This document shows positions 40,006-48,948 of a stretch of DNA of 64,000 nt, in pieces. The translations under genes and the position numbers were made by a program. The DNA is from Streptococcus oralis (GTDB taxonomy: Bacteria > Bacillota > Bacilli > Lactobacillales > Streptococcaceae). The stretch covers positions 62,001 to 126,000 of the forward strand of contig NZ_QEWJ01000001.1 in the NCBI RefSeq assembly GCF_004127215.1, read 5' to 3'. A model generated the notes under the pieces. It ran no database searches. It saw nothing but the letters and a program-made list of their open reading frames with translations, and was not told the origin of the DNA. Positions within the stretch are counted from its first letter, which is position 1; every line of letters begins with the position of its first letter.

Positions 40006-41084
40006 TATTTGTTTAATTCTTCTAATTTTTGTGTTTGATCATAGAGCACCAAAGCATCTACAACTTCATCCAATTTACCAGACAAAATGGTATCTAGTTT
40101 TTGGAGAGTCAAGCCAATACGGTGGTCTGTGACACGGTTTTGTGGGAAGTTATATGTACGGATCCGTTCTGAACGGTCACCAGTACCAATTGTTGACTTA
40201 CGCTCAGCGTCTTGTTCGTCTTGTGCAATCTGAGCAAAGTGGTCAGCAACACGCGCACGGATGATTTTCATGGCCTTCTCACGGTTCTTCTGCTGGGTAC
40301 GTTCTTCCTGCATCTCAACCTTGATATTGGTTGGCAAGTGAACGATACGAACGGCTGTCGCAACCTTGTTGACGTTCTGTCCACCAGCACCAGATGCGTG
40401 ATAGATATCAACACGAAGGTCTTTTGGATCAATATCGTATTCCACTTCTTCTACTTCAGGCATGACAAGGACAGTTGCAGTCGATGTATGAACACGACCT
40501 TGGCTTTCTGTCACAGGGACACGTTGCACACGATGGGCACCTGATTCATACTTAAGTTTAGAGTAAACGGATTGACCAGAAACCATGGCAACCACTTCTT
40601 TGAAACCACCAACACCGTTCATAGAAGCTTCCATGACTTCAAAGCGCCAGCCTTGGGCTTCCGCATACTTTTGGTACATGGTTAGAAGGTCTCCAGCGAA
40701 AAGCGCTGCTTCGTCACCTCCTGCTGCTCCACGGATTTCAAGGATAATATTTTTGTCATCGTTTGGATCTTTTGGAAGGAGCAAGATTTTCAGTTTTTCT
40801 TCGTATTCTTCTTTTTCAGCCTTGGCATCTTTGAGTTCCTGCTTGGCCATTTCTTCCAAGTCCGCATCTCCGCCTGATTCTTTAATCATCTCTTCGGCAT
40901 CAACGATGTTTTGAAGGACTTGTTTGTATTCACGGTAGGCTGTTACTGTATCACGAGTAGAAGCCTCTTCTTTTGAGAGCTCCATGAAACGCTTGGTGTC
41001 AGAAACGACATCAGGGTCACTCAGCAACTCTCCTAACTCTTCATAACGGTCTTCTACAGCTTGTAGTTGATCATAGATGTTCAT
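40005..41084 (-). CDS. prfA: Peptide chain release factor 1
   Basis: Terminates translation at UAA and UAG. The 359-residue protein holds the GGQ motif in [17 protein letters not shown] and the codon-recognition region [16 protein letters not shown]. Normal length. It overlaps tdk by four bases (ATGA). Confidence 0.98.
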   Translation of the reverse strand: MNIYDQLQAVEDRYEELGELLSDPDVVSDTKRFMELSKEEASTRDTVTAYREYKQVLQNIVDAEEMIKESGGDADLEEMAKQELKDAKAEKEEYEEKLKILLLPKDPNDDKNIILEIRGAAGGDEAALFAGDLLTMYQKYAEAQGWRFEVMEASMNGVGGFKEVVAMVSGQSVYSKLKYESGAHRVQRVPVTESQGRVHTSTATVLVMPEVEEVEYDIDPKDLRVDIYHASGAGGQNVNKVATAVRIVHLPTNIKVEMQEERTQQKNREKAMKIIRARVADHFAQIAQDEQDAERKSTIGTGDRSERIRTYNFPQNRVTDHRIGLTLQKLDTILSGKLDEVVDALVLYDQTQKLEELNK

Positions 41085-41671
41085 TTTTCTTCATTCTCCT
41101 TATTGATTTCAGGCGCAAAATAATGTTTACGGCAAACTGAGATATAGGTTTCATTGCCACCAATCTGAATTTGTTCTCCCTCATAGGTAGGCTTCCCATC
41201 TAGGGTTCTGAGTACCATAGTCGCCTTTTTCTTACAATACTGGCAAATGGTCTTGATTTCGTCAATCTTATCTGCTAAGAGCAAGAGATATTTGGAACCT
41301 TCGAACAGTTCATTGCGAAAGTCATTTTTCAAACCGAATGCCATGACAGGGATGTCTAACTCATCAACAACACGAGCTAGGTCGTAAACATGATGACGTT
41401 TGAGAAACTGGGCCTCATCAACCAGAACACAGTAAGGTTTTTCAGGTAGGTCTCGGATATAGCCAAAGATATCCGTCGTCTCTTCAATCACAACGGCTGG
41501 GCGTTTCATGCCAATCCGACTAGATATATAGCCAACACCGTCACGCGTATCCAGAGCAGAGGTCATGATGACAACACCTTTTCCTTGCTCTTCATAGTTA
41601 TAGGCTACCTTGAGAATCTCAATCGTTTTACCTGAATTCATAGTCCCATAACGATAATACAACTGTGCCAT
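41081..41671 (-). CDS. tdk: Thymidine kinase
   Basis: Salvages thymidine by phosphorylation. The 196-residue type II enzyme has Walker A in [13 protein letters not shown], Walker B in [10 protein letters not shown] and the structural zinc cysteines in CQYCKKK plus CRKH. It is the first gene of the tdk-prfA-prmC-sua5 transcript and has an extended -10 promoter. Confidence 0.98.
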   Translation of the reverse strand: MAQLYYRYGTMNSGKTIEILKVAYNYEEQGKGVVIMTSALDTRDGVGYISSRIGMKRPAVVIEETTDIFGYIRDLPEKPYCVLVDEAQFLKRHHVYDLARVVDELDIPVMAFGLKNDFRNELFEGSKYLLLLADKIDEIKTICQYCKKKATMVLRTLDGKPTYEGEQIQIGGNETYISVCRKHYFAPEINKENEEK

Positions 41672-41712
41672 GCTTCTATTTCACGTCCATTTCTAAATTT
41701 TTGCTACATTCT

Positions 41713-41721
41713 AGTATATCA
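41713..41721 (-). promoter_or_regulatory. tdk extended -10 promoter
   Basis: Minus-strand TGATATACT (-10 at 41713-41718), 42 bases before the tdk ATG. It is divergent from the tautomerase promoter ~40 bases away. Confidence 0.6.
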
Positions 41722-41751
41722 TAATTTTCTGAAGCTTTAAACGGCAAAATG

Positions 41752-41760
41752 TGGTAAAAT
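41752..41760 (+). promoter_or_regulatory. Tautomerase gene extended -10 promoter
   Basis: TGGTAAAAT, 33 bases before the tautomerase ATG. Confidence 0.6.
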
Positions 41761-41793
41761 AGAAGAAATACAAAACTAGTGGAGGAAGCTATT

Positions 41794-41976
41794 ATGCCAT
41801 TTGTACGCATCGATTTATTTGAAGGACGCACGCTCGAGCAAAAGAAAGCTCTTGCTAAGGAAGTAACGGAAGCTGTTGTTCGTAATACTGGAGCACCTCA
41901 ATCAGCCGTTCATGTCATTATCAACGACATGCCAGAAGGAACTTACTTCCCTCAGGGTGAAATGCGCACCAAATAA
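41794..41976 (+). CDS. 4-oxalocrotonate tautomerase family enzyme
   Basis: A 60-residue tautomerase. The start at 41794 gives MPFVRIDLFEG, so after Met removal the catalytic Pro1 is exposed, as in the family; the longer frame from 41779 would bury it. A GGAGG site lies 7 bases upstream. Conserved EQKKALAKEVTEAVV follows. The natural substrate in streptococci is not known. Single-gene unit. Confidence 0.93.
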   Translation: MPFVRIDLFEGRTLEQKKALAKEVTEAVVRNTGAPQSAVHVIINDMPEGTYFPQGEMRTK

Positions 41977-41979
41977 GCT

Positions 41980-42007
41980 AGCTTAAGCAGAATTGCTTAG
42001 GCTTTTT
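41980..42007 (+). terminator. Tautomerase gene terminator
   Basis: Stem AGCTTAAGCA / TGCTTAGGCT with a four-base loop, then TTTTC. Confidence 0.8.
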
Positions 42008-42108
42008 CAATCTCCAAGTAGCCTCCATTGAAGAAATAGTTTAAATTTGTTACAATTTGAAAAGAGCCTTGGAGATATTTCCAAGAAAAGTGTTTTAAAG
42101 GAAGAAAT

Positions 42109-43482
42109 ATGATTACACGTGAATTTGATACCATTGCTGCTATCTCCACACCTCTCGGAGAAGGGGCAATCGGGATTGTCCGCCTGAGTGGAACTGACAG
42201 TTTTGCCATTGCTAAAAAAATTTTCAAAGGAAAAGACTTGAGCAAGGTTGCAAGCCATACTCTCAACTACGGACATATCGTTGACCCTCAAACTGGTAAG
42301 GTTATGGACGAGGTTATGGTTGGTGCCATGAAGTCTCCAAAGACCTTCACTCGCGAGGACATTATCGAGATTAACACCCACGGTGGGATTGCCGTCACCA
42401 ATGAAATTCTCCAGCTAGCTATCCGTGAAGGAGCTCGGTTGGCTGAGCCTGGTGAATTTACCAAACGTGCCTTCCTAAATGGACGTGTGGACTTGACGCA
42501 GGCTGAGGCGGTGATGGACATCATCCGTGCCAAGACAGATAAAGCCATGAACATTGCAGTCAAACAACTAGATGGTTCCCTCTCTGATCTTATCAATAAT
42601 ACTCGCCAAGGAATCCTCAATACACTTGCCCAAGTTGAGGTCAATATCGACTATCCTGAGTATGACGATGTTGAGGAAGCTACTACTGCAGTTGTCCGAG
42701 AGAAGACAATGGAGTTTGAACAATTACTAACCAATCTCCTTAGAACAGCCCGTCGCGGTAAAATCCTTCGCGAAGGAATATCCACAGCCATCATCGGCCG
42801 TCCCAACGTTGGAAAATCTAGCCTTCTCAACAACCTCTTGCGTGAAGACAAGGCAATTGTGACTGACATCGCTGGTACTACACGAGATGTCATCGAAGAA
42901 TACGTCAACATCAACGGTGTTCCTCTTAAATTGATTGACACAGCTGGAATCCGTGACACGGATGACATCGTCGAACAAATCGGTGTTGAGCGTTCCAAAA
43001 AAGCCCTCAAGGAAGCCGACTTAGTTCTACTAGTGCTAAATGCCAGCGAACCACTGACTGCTCAAGACAGACAACTGCTTGAAATTAGTCAAGAAACCAA
43101 CCGCATTATTCTACTTAACAAAACAGACCTACCTGAGGCCATCGAAACCGAGGAACTTCCTGAAGATGTCATCCGTATTTCCGTCCTTAAAAATCAAAAC
43201 ATTGATAAAATCGAAGAACGCATCAACGACCTCTTCTTTGAAAATGCTGGTTTGGTTGAGCAAGATGCTACTTACTTGTCAAATGCCCGTCACATTTCCT
43301 TGATTGAGAAGGCCGTTGAAAGCCTACAAGCAGTTAATGAAGGTCTTGAGCTGGGTATGCCAGTTGATTTGTTGCAAGTTGACTTGACCCGTACTTGGGA
43401 AATCCTCGGAGAAATCACTGGAGATGCTGCTCCAGATGAACTCATTACCCAACTCTTTAGCCAATTCTGTTTAGGAAAATAA
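42109..43482 (+). CDS. mnmE: tRNA uridine-5-carboxymethylaminomethyl modification GTPase
   Basis: Works with MnmG on the wobble uridine of tRNAs. The 457-residue protein has an N-terminal tetrahydrofolate-binding domain ([19 protein letters not shown]), helical centre and inserted G domain with [32 protein letters not shown] and NKTDLP. It ends with the conserved FCLGK. Single-gene unit, convergent with dapA. Confidence 0.98.
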   Translation: MITREFDTIAAISTPLGEGAIGIVRLSGTDSFAIAKKIFKGKDLSKVASHTLNYGHIVDPQTGKVMDEVMVGAMKSPKTFTREDIIEINTHGGIAVTNEILQLAIREGARLAEPGEFTKRAFLNGRVDLTQAEAVMDIIRAKTDKAMNIAVKQLDGSLSDLINNTRQGILNTLAQVEVNIDYPEYDDVEEATTAVVREKTMEFEQLLTNLLRTARRGKILREGISTAIIGRPNVGKSSLLNNLLREDKAIVTDIAGTTRDVIEEYVNINGVPLKLIDTAGIRDTDDIVEQIGVERSKKALKEADLVLLVLNASEPLTAQDRQLLEISQETNRIILLNKTDLPEAIETEELPEDVIRISVLKNQNIDKIEERINDLFFENAGLVEQDATYLSNARHISLIEKAVESLQAVNEGLELGMPVDLLQVDLTRTWEILGEITGDAAPDELITQLFSQFCLGK

Positions 43483-43483
43483 G

Positions 43484-43521
43484 AAAAATCCATGATCGTT
43501 CTTGCGGTCATGGATTTTATT
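43484..43521. terminator. Bidirectional terminator between mnmE and dapA
   Basis: Stem AAAATCCATGA / TCATGGATTTT with a loop of about ten bases and A/T tracts on both sides; serves both convergent genes. Confidence 0.88.
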
Positions 43522-43528
43522 ATAGTTA

Positions 43529-44464
43529 TTAGTAATCTGGTCTTAAAACACCAGTTACAGTTGCCTTAGTTGCTTCGTAGTCGCCATCTACAACAACTTT
43601 GATAATGCGTTTGGCATCTTCTTCTGGTGCTGGAACTAGAGGTAATCGAGTTGGACCAGCTTCAAATCCCATGTAGTTCAAAACTGCCTTAACAGGTGCA
43701 GGACTTGGATAAGAGAAGAGAGCATTGACCTTAGGAATGAATTTACGCTGAATAGCTGCAGCTTTCTTCATGTCGCTTTCTGCAATGGCAGTAAACATTT
43801 CGTGCATTTCGTCCCCATTTGTATGAGAGGCAACAGAAATAACCCCATCTGCACCAAGGTTCATGGCATGGAAGGCATCTCCATCTTCACCTGTATAAAT
43901 CAAGAACTCTTCTGGCTTGTGCTCAATCAAGTAAGCCATATTAGCCAAGCTGGTACATTCTTTGACACCAATGATATTTGGATGGTCAGCCAAACGAAGC
44001 ATGGTTTCTGGAGTTAATTCGACAACCACACGTCCTGGAATGTTATAAATGATAATAGGTAAATCTGATGCATCCGCAATAGCTTTAAAGTGCTGGTACA
44101 TCCCTTCTTGAGAAGGTTTGTTGTAGTACGGTACGATAGCAAGTCCAGCAGCGAAGCCACCAAAGTCTGCGACTTCTTTGACAAATTCAATCGAGTCACG
44201 TGTATCATTGGTACCTACACCTGCAATCAAAGGAACACGTCCATTAACAACCTTTTGAACTGCCGCAAAGAGTTCCAACTCTTCATCGTGTGTCAAGGTT
44301 GGACTTTCAGCTGTAGTTCCAGCTAGCAAAATACCATCCGTATGGTGGGCCAACAAATGCTCTATAAGGGCTGGAATGGCATCAAAGTTGATGGAACCAT
44401 CTTCATGGAAGGGGGTAATAAAGGCAGTGATAATTTTACACTCTTTTAAATCTTTATAAGACAT
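43529..44464 (-). CDS. dapA: 4-hydroxy-tetrahydrodipicolinate synthase
   Basis: First committed enzyme of lysine/diaminopimelate synthesis: condenses aspartate semialdehyde with pyruvate. The 311-residue TIM-barrel has the Schiff-base lysine in [13 protein letters not shown], the tyrosine in IIYNIPGR and [12 protein letters not shown]. It lies 51 bases downstream of asd and is probably co-transcribed with it. Confidence 0.97.
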   Translation of the reverse strand: MSYKDLKECKIITAFITPFHEDGSINFDAIPALIEHLLAHHTDGILLAGTTAESPTLTHDEELELFAAVQKVVNGRVPLIAGVGTNDTRDSIEFVKEVADFGGFAAGLAIVPYYNKPSQEGMYQHFKAIADASDLPIIIYNIPGRVVVELTPETMLRLADHPNIIGVKECTSLANMAYLIEHKPEEFLIYTGEDGDAFHAMNLGADGVISVASHTNGDEMHEMFTAIAESDMKKAAAIQRKFIPKVNALFSYPSPAPVKAVLNYMGFEAGPTRLPLVPAPEEDAKRIIKVVVDGDYEATKATVTGVLRPDY

Positions 44465-44515
44465 GAGTTACACCTCTCTATTTCAAAGAAGGAGTTCATT
44501 CGAACTCCTAAACCA

Positions 44516-45592
44516 TTATTTCAATTCAAATTTCAGCTCAGCTGTTGGACGGACCAAACCACGCTCATGAAGCGTTTCTGCGATCTGTACAGAGTTCCAA
44601 GCAGCACCTTTGAGGAGGTTATCTGAAACAACCCACATGTGAATTCCTTTTTCGGCATCCAAGTCCTTACGGATACGACCAACAAAGGTATCACGTGAGC
44701 CAACAGCATTGATGGCTTGAGGATAGATTTGATGAGCCACATCATCCTCAAGAACAGCACCTGGAAAGGCTGCAATGGCTGCTTTCACTTCTTCGATTGG
44801 AGCCATTTCTTTTGTTTCGATATAAACAGACTCAGAGTGAGCTGACAAGACTGGAATACGCACACAGGTTGCAGATACTGCAATGCTGTCATCTTCCATG
44901 ATTTTCTTAGTTTCCTTAGTCATCTTCATCTCTTCGTAAGTGTAATCATTGTCAGTGAAGACATCGATTTGTGGAAGTGCATTGAAGGCGATAGGATAGT
45001 GTTTTTTGTCACCACCTGAAGGCAAGATTTCCGCATGCAAATCACGTGGATTCACCCCATCATTTAAAACTTCACGAAGTTCACGTTGTGTTTCAAGAAT
45101 CGCTCCCATACCAGCACCTGAAACAGCTTGGTAAGTTGAAACAATGATACGGTCTAAGCCCCATTTCTGACGAACGGGCTCAAGAGCTACCATCATTTGG
45201 ATAGTTGAACAGTTAGGACAGGCAATGATGCCGTTGTGGGCATCAAGTGCATGAGCATTGACTTCTGGAACAACCAAAGGAACATCTGGATTTTGACGGA
45301 AATAAGATGTATTATCCACCACTACCGCTCCAGCTTTAACGGCGTATGGTGCATACTTAGCTGATGTAGAACCACCTGCTGAAAAGAGAGCAATATCAAC
45401 ACCTTCAAAAGCTGTCTCAGTCGTTTCCTCAATCGTAATATCTTGATCTTTAAATTTCAAAGTCTTACCTGCTGAACGTGCTGAAGCAAGGTAACGGATT
45501 TTATCGATAGGAAGTGTTGATTCTTCCAACATTTTTATCATCTGAGCTCCGACAGCACCTGTCGCGCCGACTACAGCAACTGTATATCCCAT
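44516..45592 (-). CDS. asd: Aspartate-semialdehyde dehydrogenase
   Basis: Makes aspartate semialdehyde, the branch point to lysine, threonine and methionine. The 358-residue protein has the NADP-binding start [16 protein letters not shown], the catalytic cysteine in [14 protein letters not shown] and [12 protein letters not shown]. It supplies DapA, encoded next. It is preceded by its own promoter and, further upstream, by the asd RNA. Confidence 0.97.
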   Translation of the reverse strand: MGYTVAVVGATGAVGAQMIKMLEESTLPIDKIRYLASARSAGKTLKFKDQDITIEETTETAFEGVDIALFSAGGSTSAKYAPYAVKAGAVVVDNTSYFRQNPDVPLVVPEVNAHALDAHNGIIACPNCSTIQMMVALEPVRQKWGLDRIIVSTYQAVSGAGMGAILETQRELREVLNDGVNPRDLHAEILPSGGDKKHYPIAFNALPQIDVFTDNDYTYEEMKMTKETKKIMEDDSIAVSATCVRIPVLSAHSESVYIETKEMAPIEEVKAAIAAFPGAVLEDDVAHQIYPQAINAVGSRDTFVGRIRKDLDAEKGIHMWVVSDNLLKGAAWNSVQIAETLHERGLVRPTAELKFELK

Positions 45593-45637
45593 AAATAACC
45601 TCTTTCGGAATTTTCTAAAAATTTCTATAATAGAAGT

Positions 45638-45643
45638 ATTATA
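45638..45643 (-). promoter_or_regulatory. -10 element of the asd promoter
   Basis: Minus-strand TATAAT, 46 bases before asd, with a weak -35 (TTTCAA, 16-base spacer). It lies between the asd RNA terminator and the gene. Confidence 0.6.
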
Positions 45644-45691
45644 CTACTTTTTCTAAAAATTGAAAAGTATTTTTGAGTTCTAATTTCTGAA

Positions 45692-45837
45692 AATAAAAAA
45701 ATCCCTAGCCATTGACTAGGGACTAAGAGGCATCTTCATGTGATGAGCAGGTTCACACAACTCATCAAGGTCCGCTCCTGCGTTTTGACCTCCTTATGCT
45801 CAATAGTAGTCCGAAGACTACCTATCGACTCATCGCA
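45692..45837 (-). ncRNA. asd RNA motif (structured RNA upstream of asd)
   Basis: A region of about 145 bases on the minus strand between a strong promoter and a terminator hairpin (TCCCTAG / CTAGGGA then T run at 45695-45700). It is packed with stems: GGTAGTC TTC GGACTAC, and GATGAGTTGTG paired with the CTCATC after CCTGCTCATC. Position upstream of asd in a lactic acid bacterium fits the published asd RNA motif (described in Lactobacillales). The ligand or function is unknown. I found no lysine-riboswitch core, so I prefer this name. Confidence 0.72.
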
Positions 45838-45843
45838 CCTACT

Positions 45844-45872
45844 ATTCTACTAAAGAGAGTCACTTTTGTCAA
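45844..45872 (-). promoter_or_regulatory. Promoter of the asd RNA
   Basis: Minus-strand TTGACA (45867-45872), 17-base spacer, TAGAAT (45844-45849); start expected near 45837. Confidence 0.82.
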
Positions 45873-45910
45873 CAGCCAAAACTCCTTGGTTTCATTTACA
45901 TAGGTCTATA

Positions 45911-45940
45911 AGAAAAACCTTGGTTTCCCAAGGTTTTTTC
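45911..45940 (-). terminator. tRNA-Thr terminator
   Basis: Stem AACCTTGG / CCAAGGTT with a short loop and T/A runs on both sides, just beyond the tRNA 3' end. Confidence 0.8.
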
Positions 45941-45951
45941 TGTCTATTTAA

Positions 45952-46024
45952 TGCTAATTGCCGGGATTGAACCGGCGACCTCATCCTTACCATGGATGCG
46001 CTCTGCCAACTGAGCTAAATCAGC
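45952..46024 (-). tRNA. tRNA-Thr (anticodon GGT)
   Basis: A 73-base minus-strand cloverleaf: acceptor GCTGATT / AATTAGC with one G-T pair, D arm TAGCTCAGTTGGCAGAGC, anticodon loop ATGGTAA giving GGT (reads ACC/ACU), T arm GCCGGTTCAATCCCGGC and discriminator A. The CCA tail is not encoded. Confidence 0.96.
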
Positions 46025-46034
46025 TTACCTAAAA

Positions 46035-46063
46035 AGTATACTATAGTTCTATGTTCTTGTCAA
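46035..46063 (-). promoter_or_regulatory. tRNA-Thr promoter
   Basis: Minus-strand TTGACA (46058-46063), 17-base spacer, TATACT (46035-46040): strong, close to the tRNA 5' end. Confidence 0.85.
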
Positions 46064-46089
46064 GTGCTCTCTTTTAATTTTATGGAATG

Positions 46090-46121
46090 AAAAAAGCTAG
46101 ATTTAGTAAGAATCTAGCTTA
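46090..46121 (-). terminator. queT terminator
   Basis: Minus-strand stem AAGCTAGATT / AATCTAGCTT with a seven-base loop, then TTTT, just beyond queT. Confidence 0.82.
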
Positions 46122-46129
46122 TAAACTTC

Positions 46130-46639
46130 TTATTTTGTGAGGTCGATTCGCTGTCCCAGTTTTCCGATTAGGATTGCACCTACGATAAGTGATGCAAACT
46201 CTCCAACTCCTGTAGAGAACCAAGTGAAGAAGAATGGAGCTTCAGCAACGATATGAAGTTCTGCTGCAATGGTAATCATTGAAATAGAGAAGAGGATTGA
46301 AAAGAAAAAATGATCTTTTCGAATCAAACCATTGAACAAATAGTCTTTCTTGTACTTGCTAAAGAGCCAAACACCCAGACTAAGGAAAACTAGAGTAGAA
46401 CCTCCTCCGACAAAGACATCTATTAGACCAAAGCTAAAGAAATTAGCAATCATACAACCAATCGTCACACCGATGATATATTTAGGATTGTAAAAGGCTA
46501 GAAAATTCATCATCTCAGAAATACGGAACTGGTAAGCACCGTAGCTAATAGCATTTAGTGGTGGGGTAATGGTCAAAACCACATAGATAGCAGCAACAAT
46601 AGCAATATCTGCCATGTCACGAACAGTTAAATTTTTCAT
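46130..46639 (-). CDS. queT: QueT family queuosine precursor transporter
   Basis: A 169-residue membrane protein, substrate-binding subunit (S component) of an ECF transporter for queuosine precursors such as preQ1. It starts MKNLTVRDMADIAIVAAIY and has about five to six hydrophobic segments (FVGGGSTLVFLSLGVWLF, FASLIVGAILIGKLG). The frame reaches 46699 but would run through the riboswitch; the ATG at 46637-46639 follows GGAGAGAAC. It is controlled by a preQ1-II riboswitch. Confidence 0.95.
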   Translation of the reverse strand: MKNLTVRDMADIAIVAAIYVVLTITPPLNAISYGAYQFRISEMMNFLAFYNPKYIIGVTIGCMIANFFSFGLIDVFVGGGSTLVFLSLGVWLFSKYKKDYLFNGLIRKDHFFFSILFSISMITIAAELHIVAEAPFFFTWFSTGVGEFASLIVGAILIGKLGQRIDLTK

Positions 46640-46643
46640 GTTC

Positions 46644-46701
46644 TCTCCTTTGGCGGTTTCCCGCGTAAAATATGCTTGGTGAAAGAAGCTAAGCACCAAG
46701 G
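46644..46701 (-). promoter_or_regulatory. preQ1-II riboswitch
   Basis: The minus-strand leader matches the Streptococcaceae preQ1-II class closely: stem CTTGGTGCTTAG...CACCAAG, then ACGCGGGAAACCGCC and a pseudoknot partner at the ribosome binding site (AAAGGAG, 46644-46650). Binding of preQ1 would hide the Shine-Dalgarno sequence and switch translation off. A short extra hairpin (GGTTGA / TCAACC) precedes it. Confidence 0.93.
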
Positions 46702-46722
46702 GTTGAGTGAATCAACCTTACC

Positions 46723-46755
46723 AGTATAGCACAATATATGACTTTATGCTATACT
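46723..46755. promoter_or_regulatory. Divergent queT/gtrA promoters inside an inverted repeat
   Basis: AGTATAGCA (46723-46731) and TGCTATACT (46747-46755) are perfect 9-bp inverted arms. Each holds an extended -10 (TGCTATACT), one facing queT and one facing gtrA, 15 bases apart. Confidence 0.65.
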
Positions 46756-46761
46756 AAAATC

Positions 46762-47199
46762 ATGAAAAATCAAATAAAAGCTTTCTTTGATAACGAGATT
46801 CTCTCTTACTTATTTTTTGGTGGTGCTACTACTCTGGTCTCAATTTTATCACGTTTAGCTATCTACCGTATCAGCCATCAAGAAATCCTAGCAACCATAC
46901 TCGCAAATATTATTGGTATTCTTTTTACCTTTATCACTAATGATGCATTTGTTTTTAAACAAGAGAGAAAAAATTGGGCAATCCGTCTGGCTAAATTTTT
47001 CTTAGCACGGTTCTCTACTCTTGGTTTGGACGTTCTTTTAACTTATATTTTCGTTACATCTTATCCCAATATTATTGGTCAGTTTGTTGAACAGAATATA
47101 GATAGGGTTAATACGGTTGAAACTATCCTAGCACAAATTTTGATCATCATTTTAAACTATATTTCCAGTAAAATCTATATTTTTAAAAGGGGCAACTGA
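46762..47199 (+). CDS. GtrA family membrane protein
   Basis: A 145-residue protein with four transmembrane segments: EILSYLFFGGATTLVSILS, ILATILANIIGILFTFITN, FLARFSTLGLDVLLTYIFV and AQILIIILNYISSKIYIF. GtrA proteins flip or hand on lipid-linked sugars for surface polymer glycosylation. The ATG at 46762 lacks a ribosome binding site and lies just 7 bases after the -10 element, so the mRNA is probably leaderless. The longer start at 46738 would include the promoter. Confidence 0.88.
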   Translation: MKNQIKAFFDNEILSYLFFGGATTLVSILSRLAIYRISHQEILATILANIIGILFTFITNDAFVFKQERKNWAIRLAKFFLARFSTLGLDVLLTYIFVTSYPNIIGQFVEQNIDRVNTVETILAQILIIILNYISSKIYIFKRGN

Positions 47200-47217
47200 C
47201 CGCTTTAAGCGTTCAAG

Positions 47218-47246
47218 TTGCTTTTTGTCACAATTTAGGATATAAT
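47218..47246 (+). promoter_or_regulatory. mscL promoter
   Basis: TTGCTT (47218-47223), 17-base spacer, TATAAT (47241-47246), 26 bases before mscL. Confidence 0.7.
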
Positions 47247-47272
47247 AAATTAGAAAATTAGGAAAGGAATTT

Positions 47273-47659
47273 ATGAAAATGTTAAAAGATCTTAAAGAAT
47301 TTTTGCTTCGTGGTAATGTTGTTGACCTTGCTGTCGGTGTGATCATTGCCTCTGCTTTTGGTGCTATCGTTACTTCATTTGTTAATGATATCATCACTCC
47401 ACTCCTATTGAACCCAGCCTTGGAAGCTGCGCAAGTACAAAACATCGCTGAGCTTGCATGGAATGGTGTTACATATGGTAAATTCTTGAGCGCTATTATC
47501 AACTTCCTTGTTGTAGGTACTGTTCTCTTCTTCGTTATTAAAGGTATTGAAAAAGCTCAAAACCTTCGTAAGAAAGAGGAAGTGGTTGAGGAAGCACCTG
47601 CTACTCCAACTGAACTAGAAGTTCTTCAAGAAATCAAAGCCCTTCTTGAGAAAAAATAA
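47273..47659 (+). CDS. mscL: Large-conductance mechanosensitive channel
   Basis: Opens on membrane stretch to release solutes after osmotic downshock. The 128-residue protein has the first helix EFLLRGNVVDLAVGVIIASA and second helix FLVVGTVLFFVIKGIEKA with a charged C-terminal bundle (EVLQEIKALLEKK). The GGAAAGGA binding site precedes the ATG. Single-gene unit, convergent with hemH. Confidence 0.98.
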   Translation: MKMLKDLKEFLLRGNVVDLAVGVIIASAFGAIVTSFVNDIITPLLLNPALEAAQVQNIAELAWNGVTYGKFLSAIINFLVVGTVLFFVIKGIEKAQNLRKKEEVVEEAPATPTELEVLQEIKALLEKK

Positions 47660-47660
47660 G

Positions 47661-47700
47661 ACAAAAAAGGATCTAGCTTCATGCTAAATCCTTTTTTCTT
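47661..47700. terminator. Bidirectional terminator between mscL and hemH
   Basis: Stem AAAAAAGGATCTAGC / GCTAAATCCTTTTTT around TTCAT, with long A and T tracts on either side. Confidence 0.88.
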
Positions 47701-48794
47701 TAGTTTTTCGGCAACTTACCTGCCTTTTCTAGCATTTTTTTAATTAAGTAAGGCATCTTCACATTTTCACGGCCTTTTTTCTCAATCAGTTTTTTCACAA
47801 ATTCTGGCATTTGAAGATCGCCTGTTTCCTCCATAATATCCTTAGTGGTTGCTGAGGGAGCTAATTCGTCAAAGGTTTCTTCTTCTGGGAGAAATTCCTT
47901 AAATTCTTTTTGTTCATTGTCCCTCACAGTATCAACTAAAGCATCAATTAAACGGGAATCTGTATTTGGCATTGGTGGGCGATGATAATTTACCCCTAAT
48001 TCTTGACATAACTCATAACATTCTACATCATTATCGAACAAGACTTCGATGTGCTCACTAATAAAACTAATCGGGACAAAAATATAATGCTCTGGATGTT
48101 GTTTCTGTTCTCTCAAATACTCGAGTACATCTGGCTTAATCCAAGGGATTCCAATGTCACTCTCGCTCTGCCAAGTATTGGTATACTGATCTGCTGTTAG
48201 GCCAAGTTGTTTGGCAATTAGTTTGCTATTATCAAAAATCTGATCGATATATGGATCTCCATAGTCCAGAGCAAATATTGGAACACTGTGAGCTGAGAAG
48301 ATCACCTTGAAGGACTCTTCTCCCACTTCGTCTCTCAAGATTTTACCAACCTCACCTGTCCAGAAGTCTAGCAAAGACTGTTGCTGATACCACTCTTTAA
48401 TGACTAAAAAGCGTATTTGCTTGCTTTCCAGAAACTTCTCATACCCCATAACTGAGTAAAAGGAATAATGAGGTTCCAAAATCAAGCAGATACATTCTTC
48501 AACACCATCAGCTTCCATCTGCTTGATCACATCAGGGATAAAGGGGCGAGAAAATTTGTTAGCAAAGTAGATGCCATACTCTTCTCCTAATCGCTCTCTT
48601 ACTAAAGCAACTTCCTCACGGGTAATCTTCTGAAGCGGTGTTCCACCTATACGGACATAGTTATCATAGAGGGTCTGAATCTCGTGATCCTGGGGTCTAA
48701 CCCCACGACGAATATTGGTAAAAAAATCCGCTACACTCTCAAAGGTAATCTCTTCTGGTGAACCGAATGTCATCATTAAAATTGCTTTTTTCAT
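47700..48794 (-). CDS. hemH: Ferrochelatase
   Basis: Inserts iron into a porphyrin. The 364-residue protein has [13 protein letters not shown] at the N terminus, [17 protein letters not shown] (metal-binding histidine) and [17 protein letters not shown]. These segments are clear, but the C-terminal ~70 residues are extended. Streptococci lack most heme synthesis genes, so this is an orphan enzyme; as known for relatives, it may act on acquired porphyrin. A cre-like site overlaps its -35. Confidence 0.94.
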   Translation of the reverse strand: MKKAILMMTFGSPEEITFESVADFFTNIRRGVRPQDHEIQTLYDNYVRIGGTPLQKITREEVALVRERLGEEYGIYFANKFSRPFIPDVIKQMEADGVEECICLILEPHYSFYSVMGYEKFLESKQIRFLVIKEWYQQQSLLDFWTGEVGKILRDEVGEESFKVIFSAHSVPIFALDYGDPYIDQIFDNSKLIAKQLGLTADQYTNTWQSESDIGIPWIKPDVLEYLREQKQHPEHYIFVPISFISEHIEVLFDNDVECYELCQELGVNYHRPPMPNTDSRLIDALVDTVRDNEQKEFKEFLPEEETFDELAPSATTKDIMEETGDLQMPEFVKKLIEKKGRENVKMPYLIKKMLEKAGKLPKN

Positions 48795-48827
48795 TGATAT
48801 ATCCTTGTGATGTTTTTTTCAATTACC

Positions 48828-48865
48828 ATTGTACCATGAAAGATATAATAAATAAACGTTTTCAT
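48828..48865 (-). promoter_or_regulatory. hemH promoter with cre-like site
   Basis: Minus-strand extended -10 TGGTACAAT (-10 at 48828-48833). The expected -35 position falls inside ATGAAAACGTTTATTT (48850-48865), which fits cre except for one base near its edge. Confidence 0.5.
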
Positions 48866-48912
48866 TAATTTTGTTTTTTTATTTACTCCTCTTTGTCTTT
48901 CCCTCCATTCTA

Positions 48913-48921
48913 TGATACAAT
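48913..48921 (+). promoter_or_regulatory. pepT extended -10 promoter
   Basis: TGATACAAT, 27 bases before pepT, with weak -35. Confidence 0.6.
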
Positions 48922-48948
48922 GAAAAAAATGATAATAAAGGAGTTTTT

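Noticed and set aside
45692-45837. Lysine riboswitch upstream of asd
   Set aside because: The strongly conserved lysine-riboswitch core segments are not present, and the region is too short; the asd RNA motif fits better by position and taxon.
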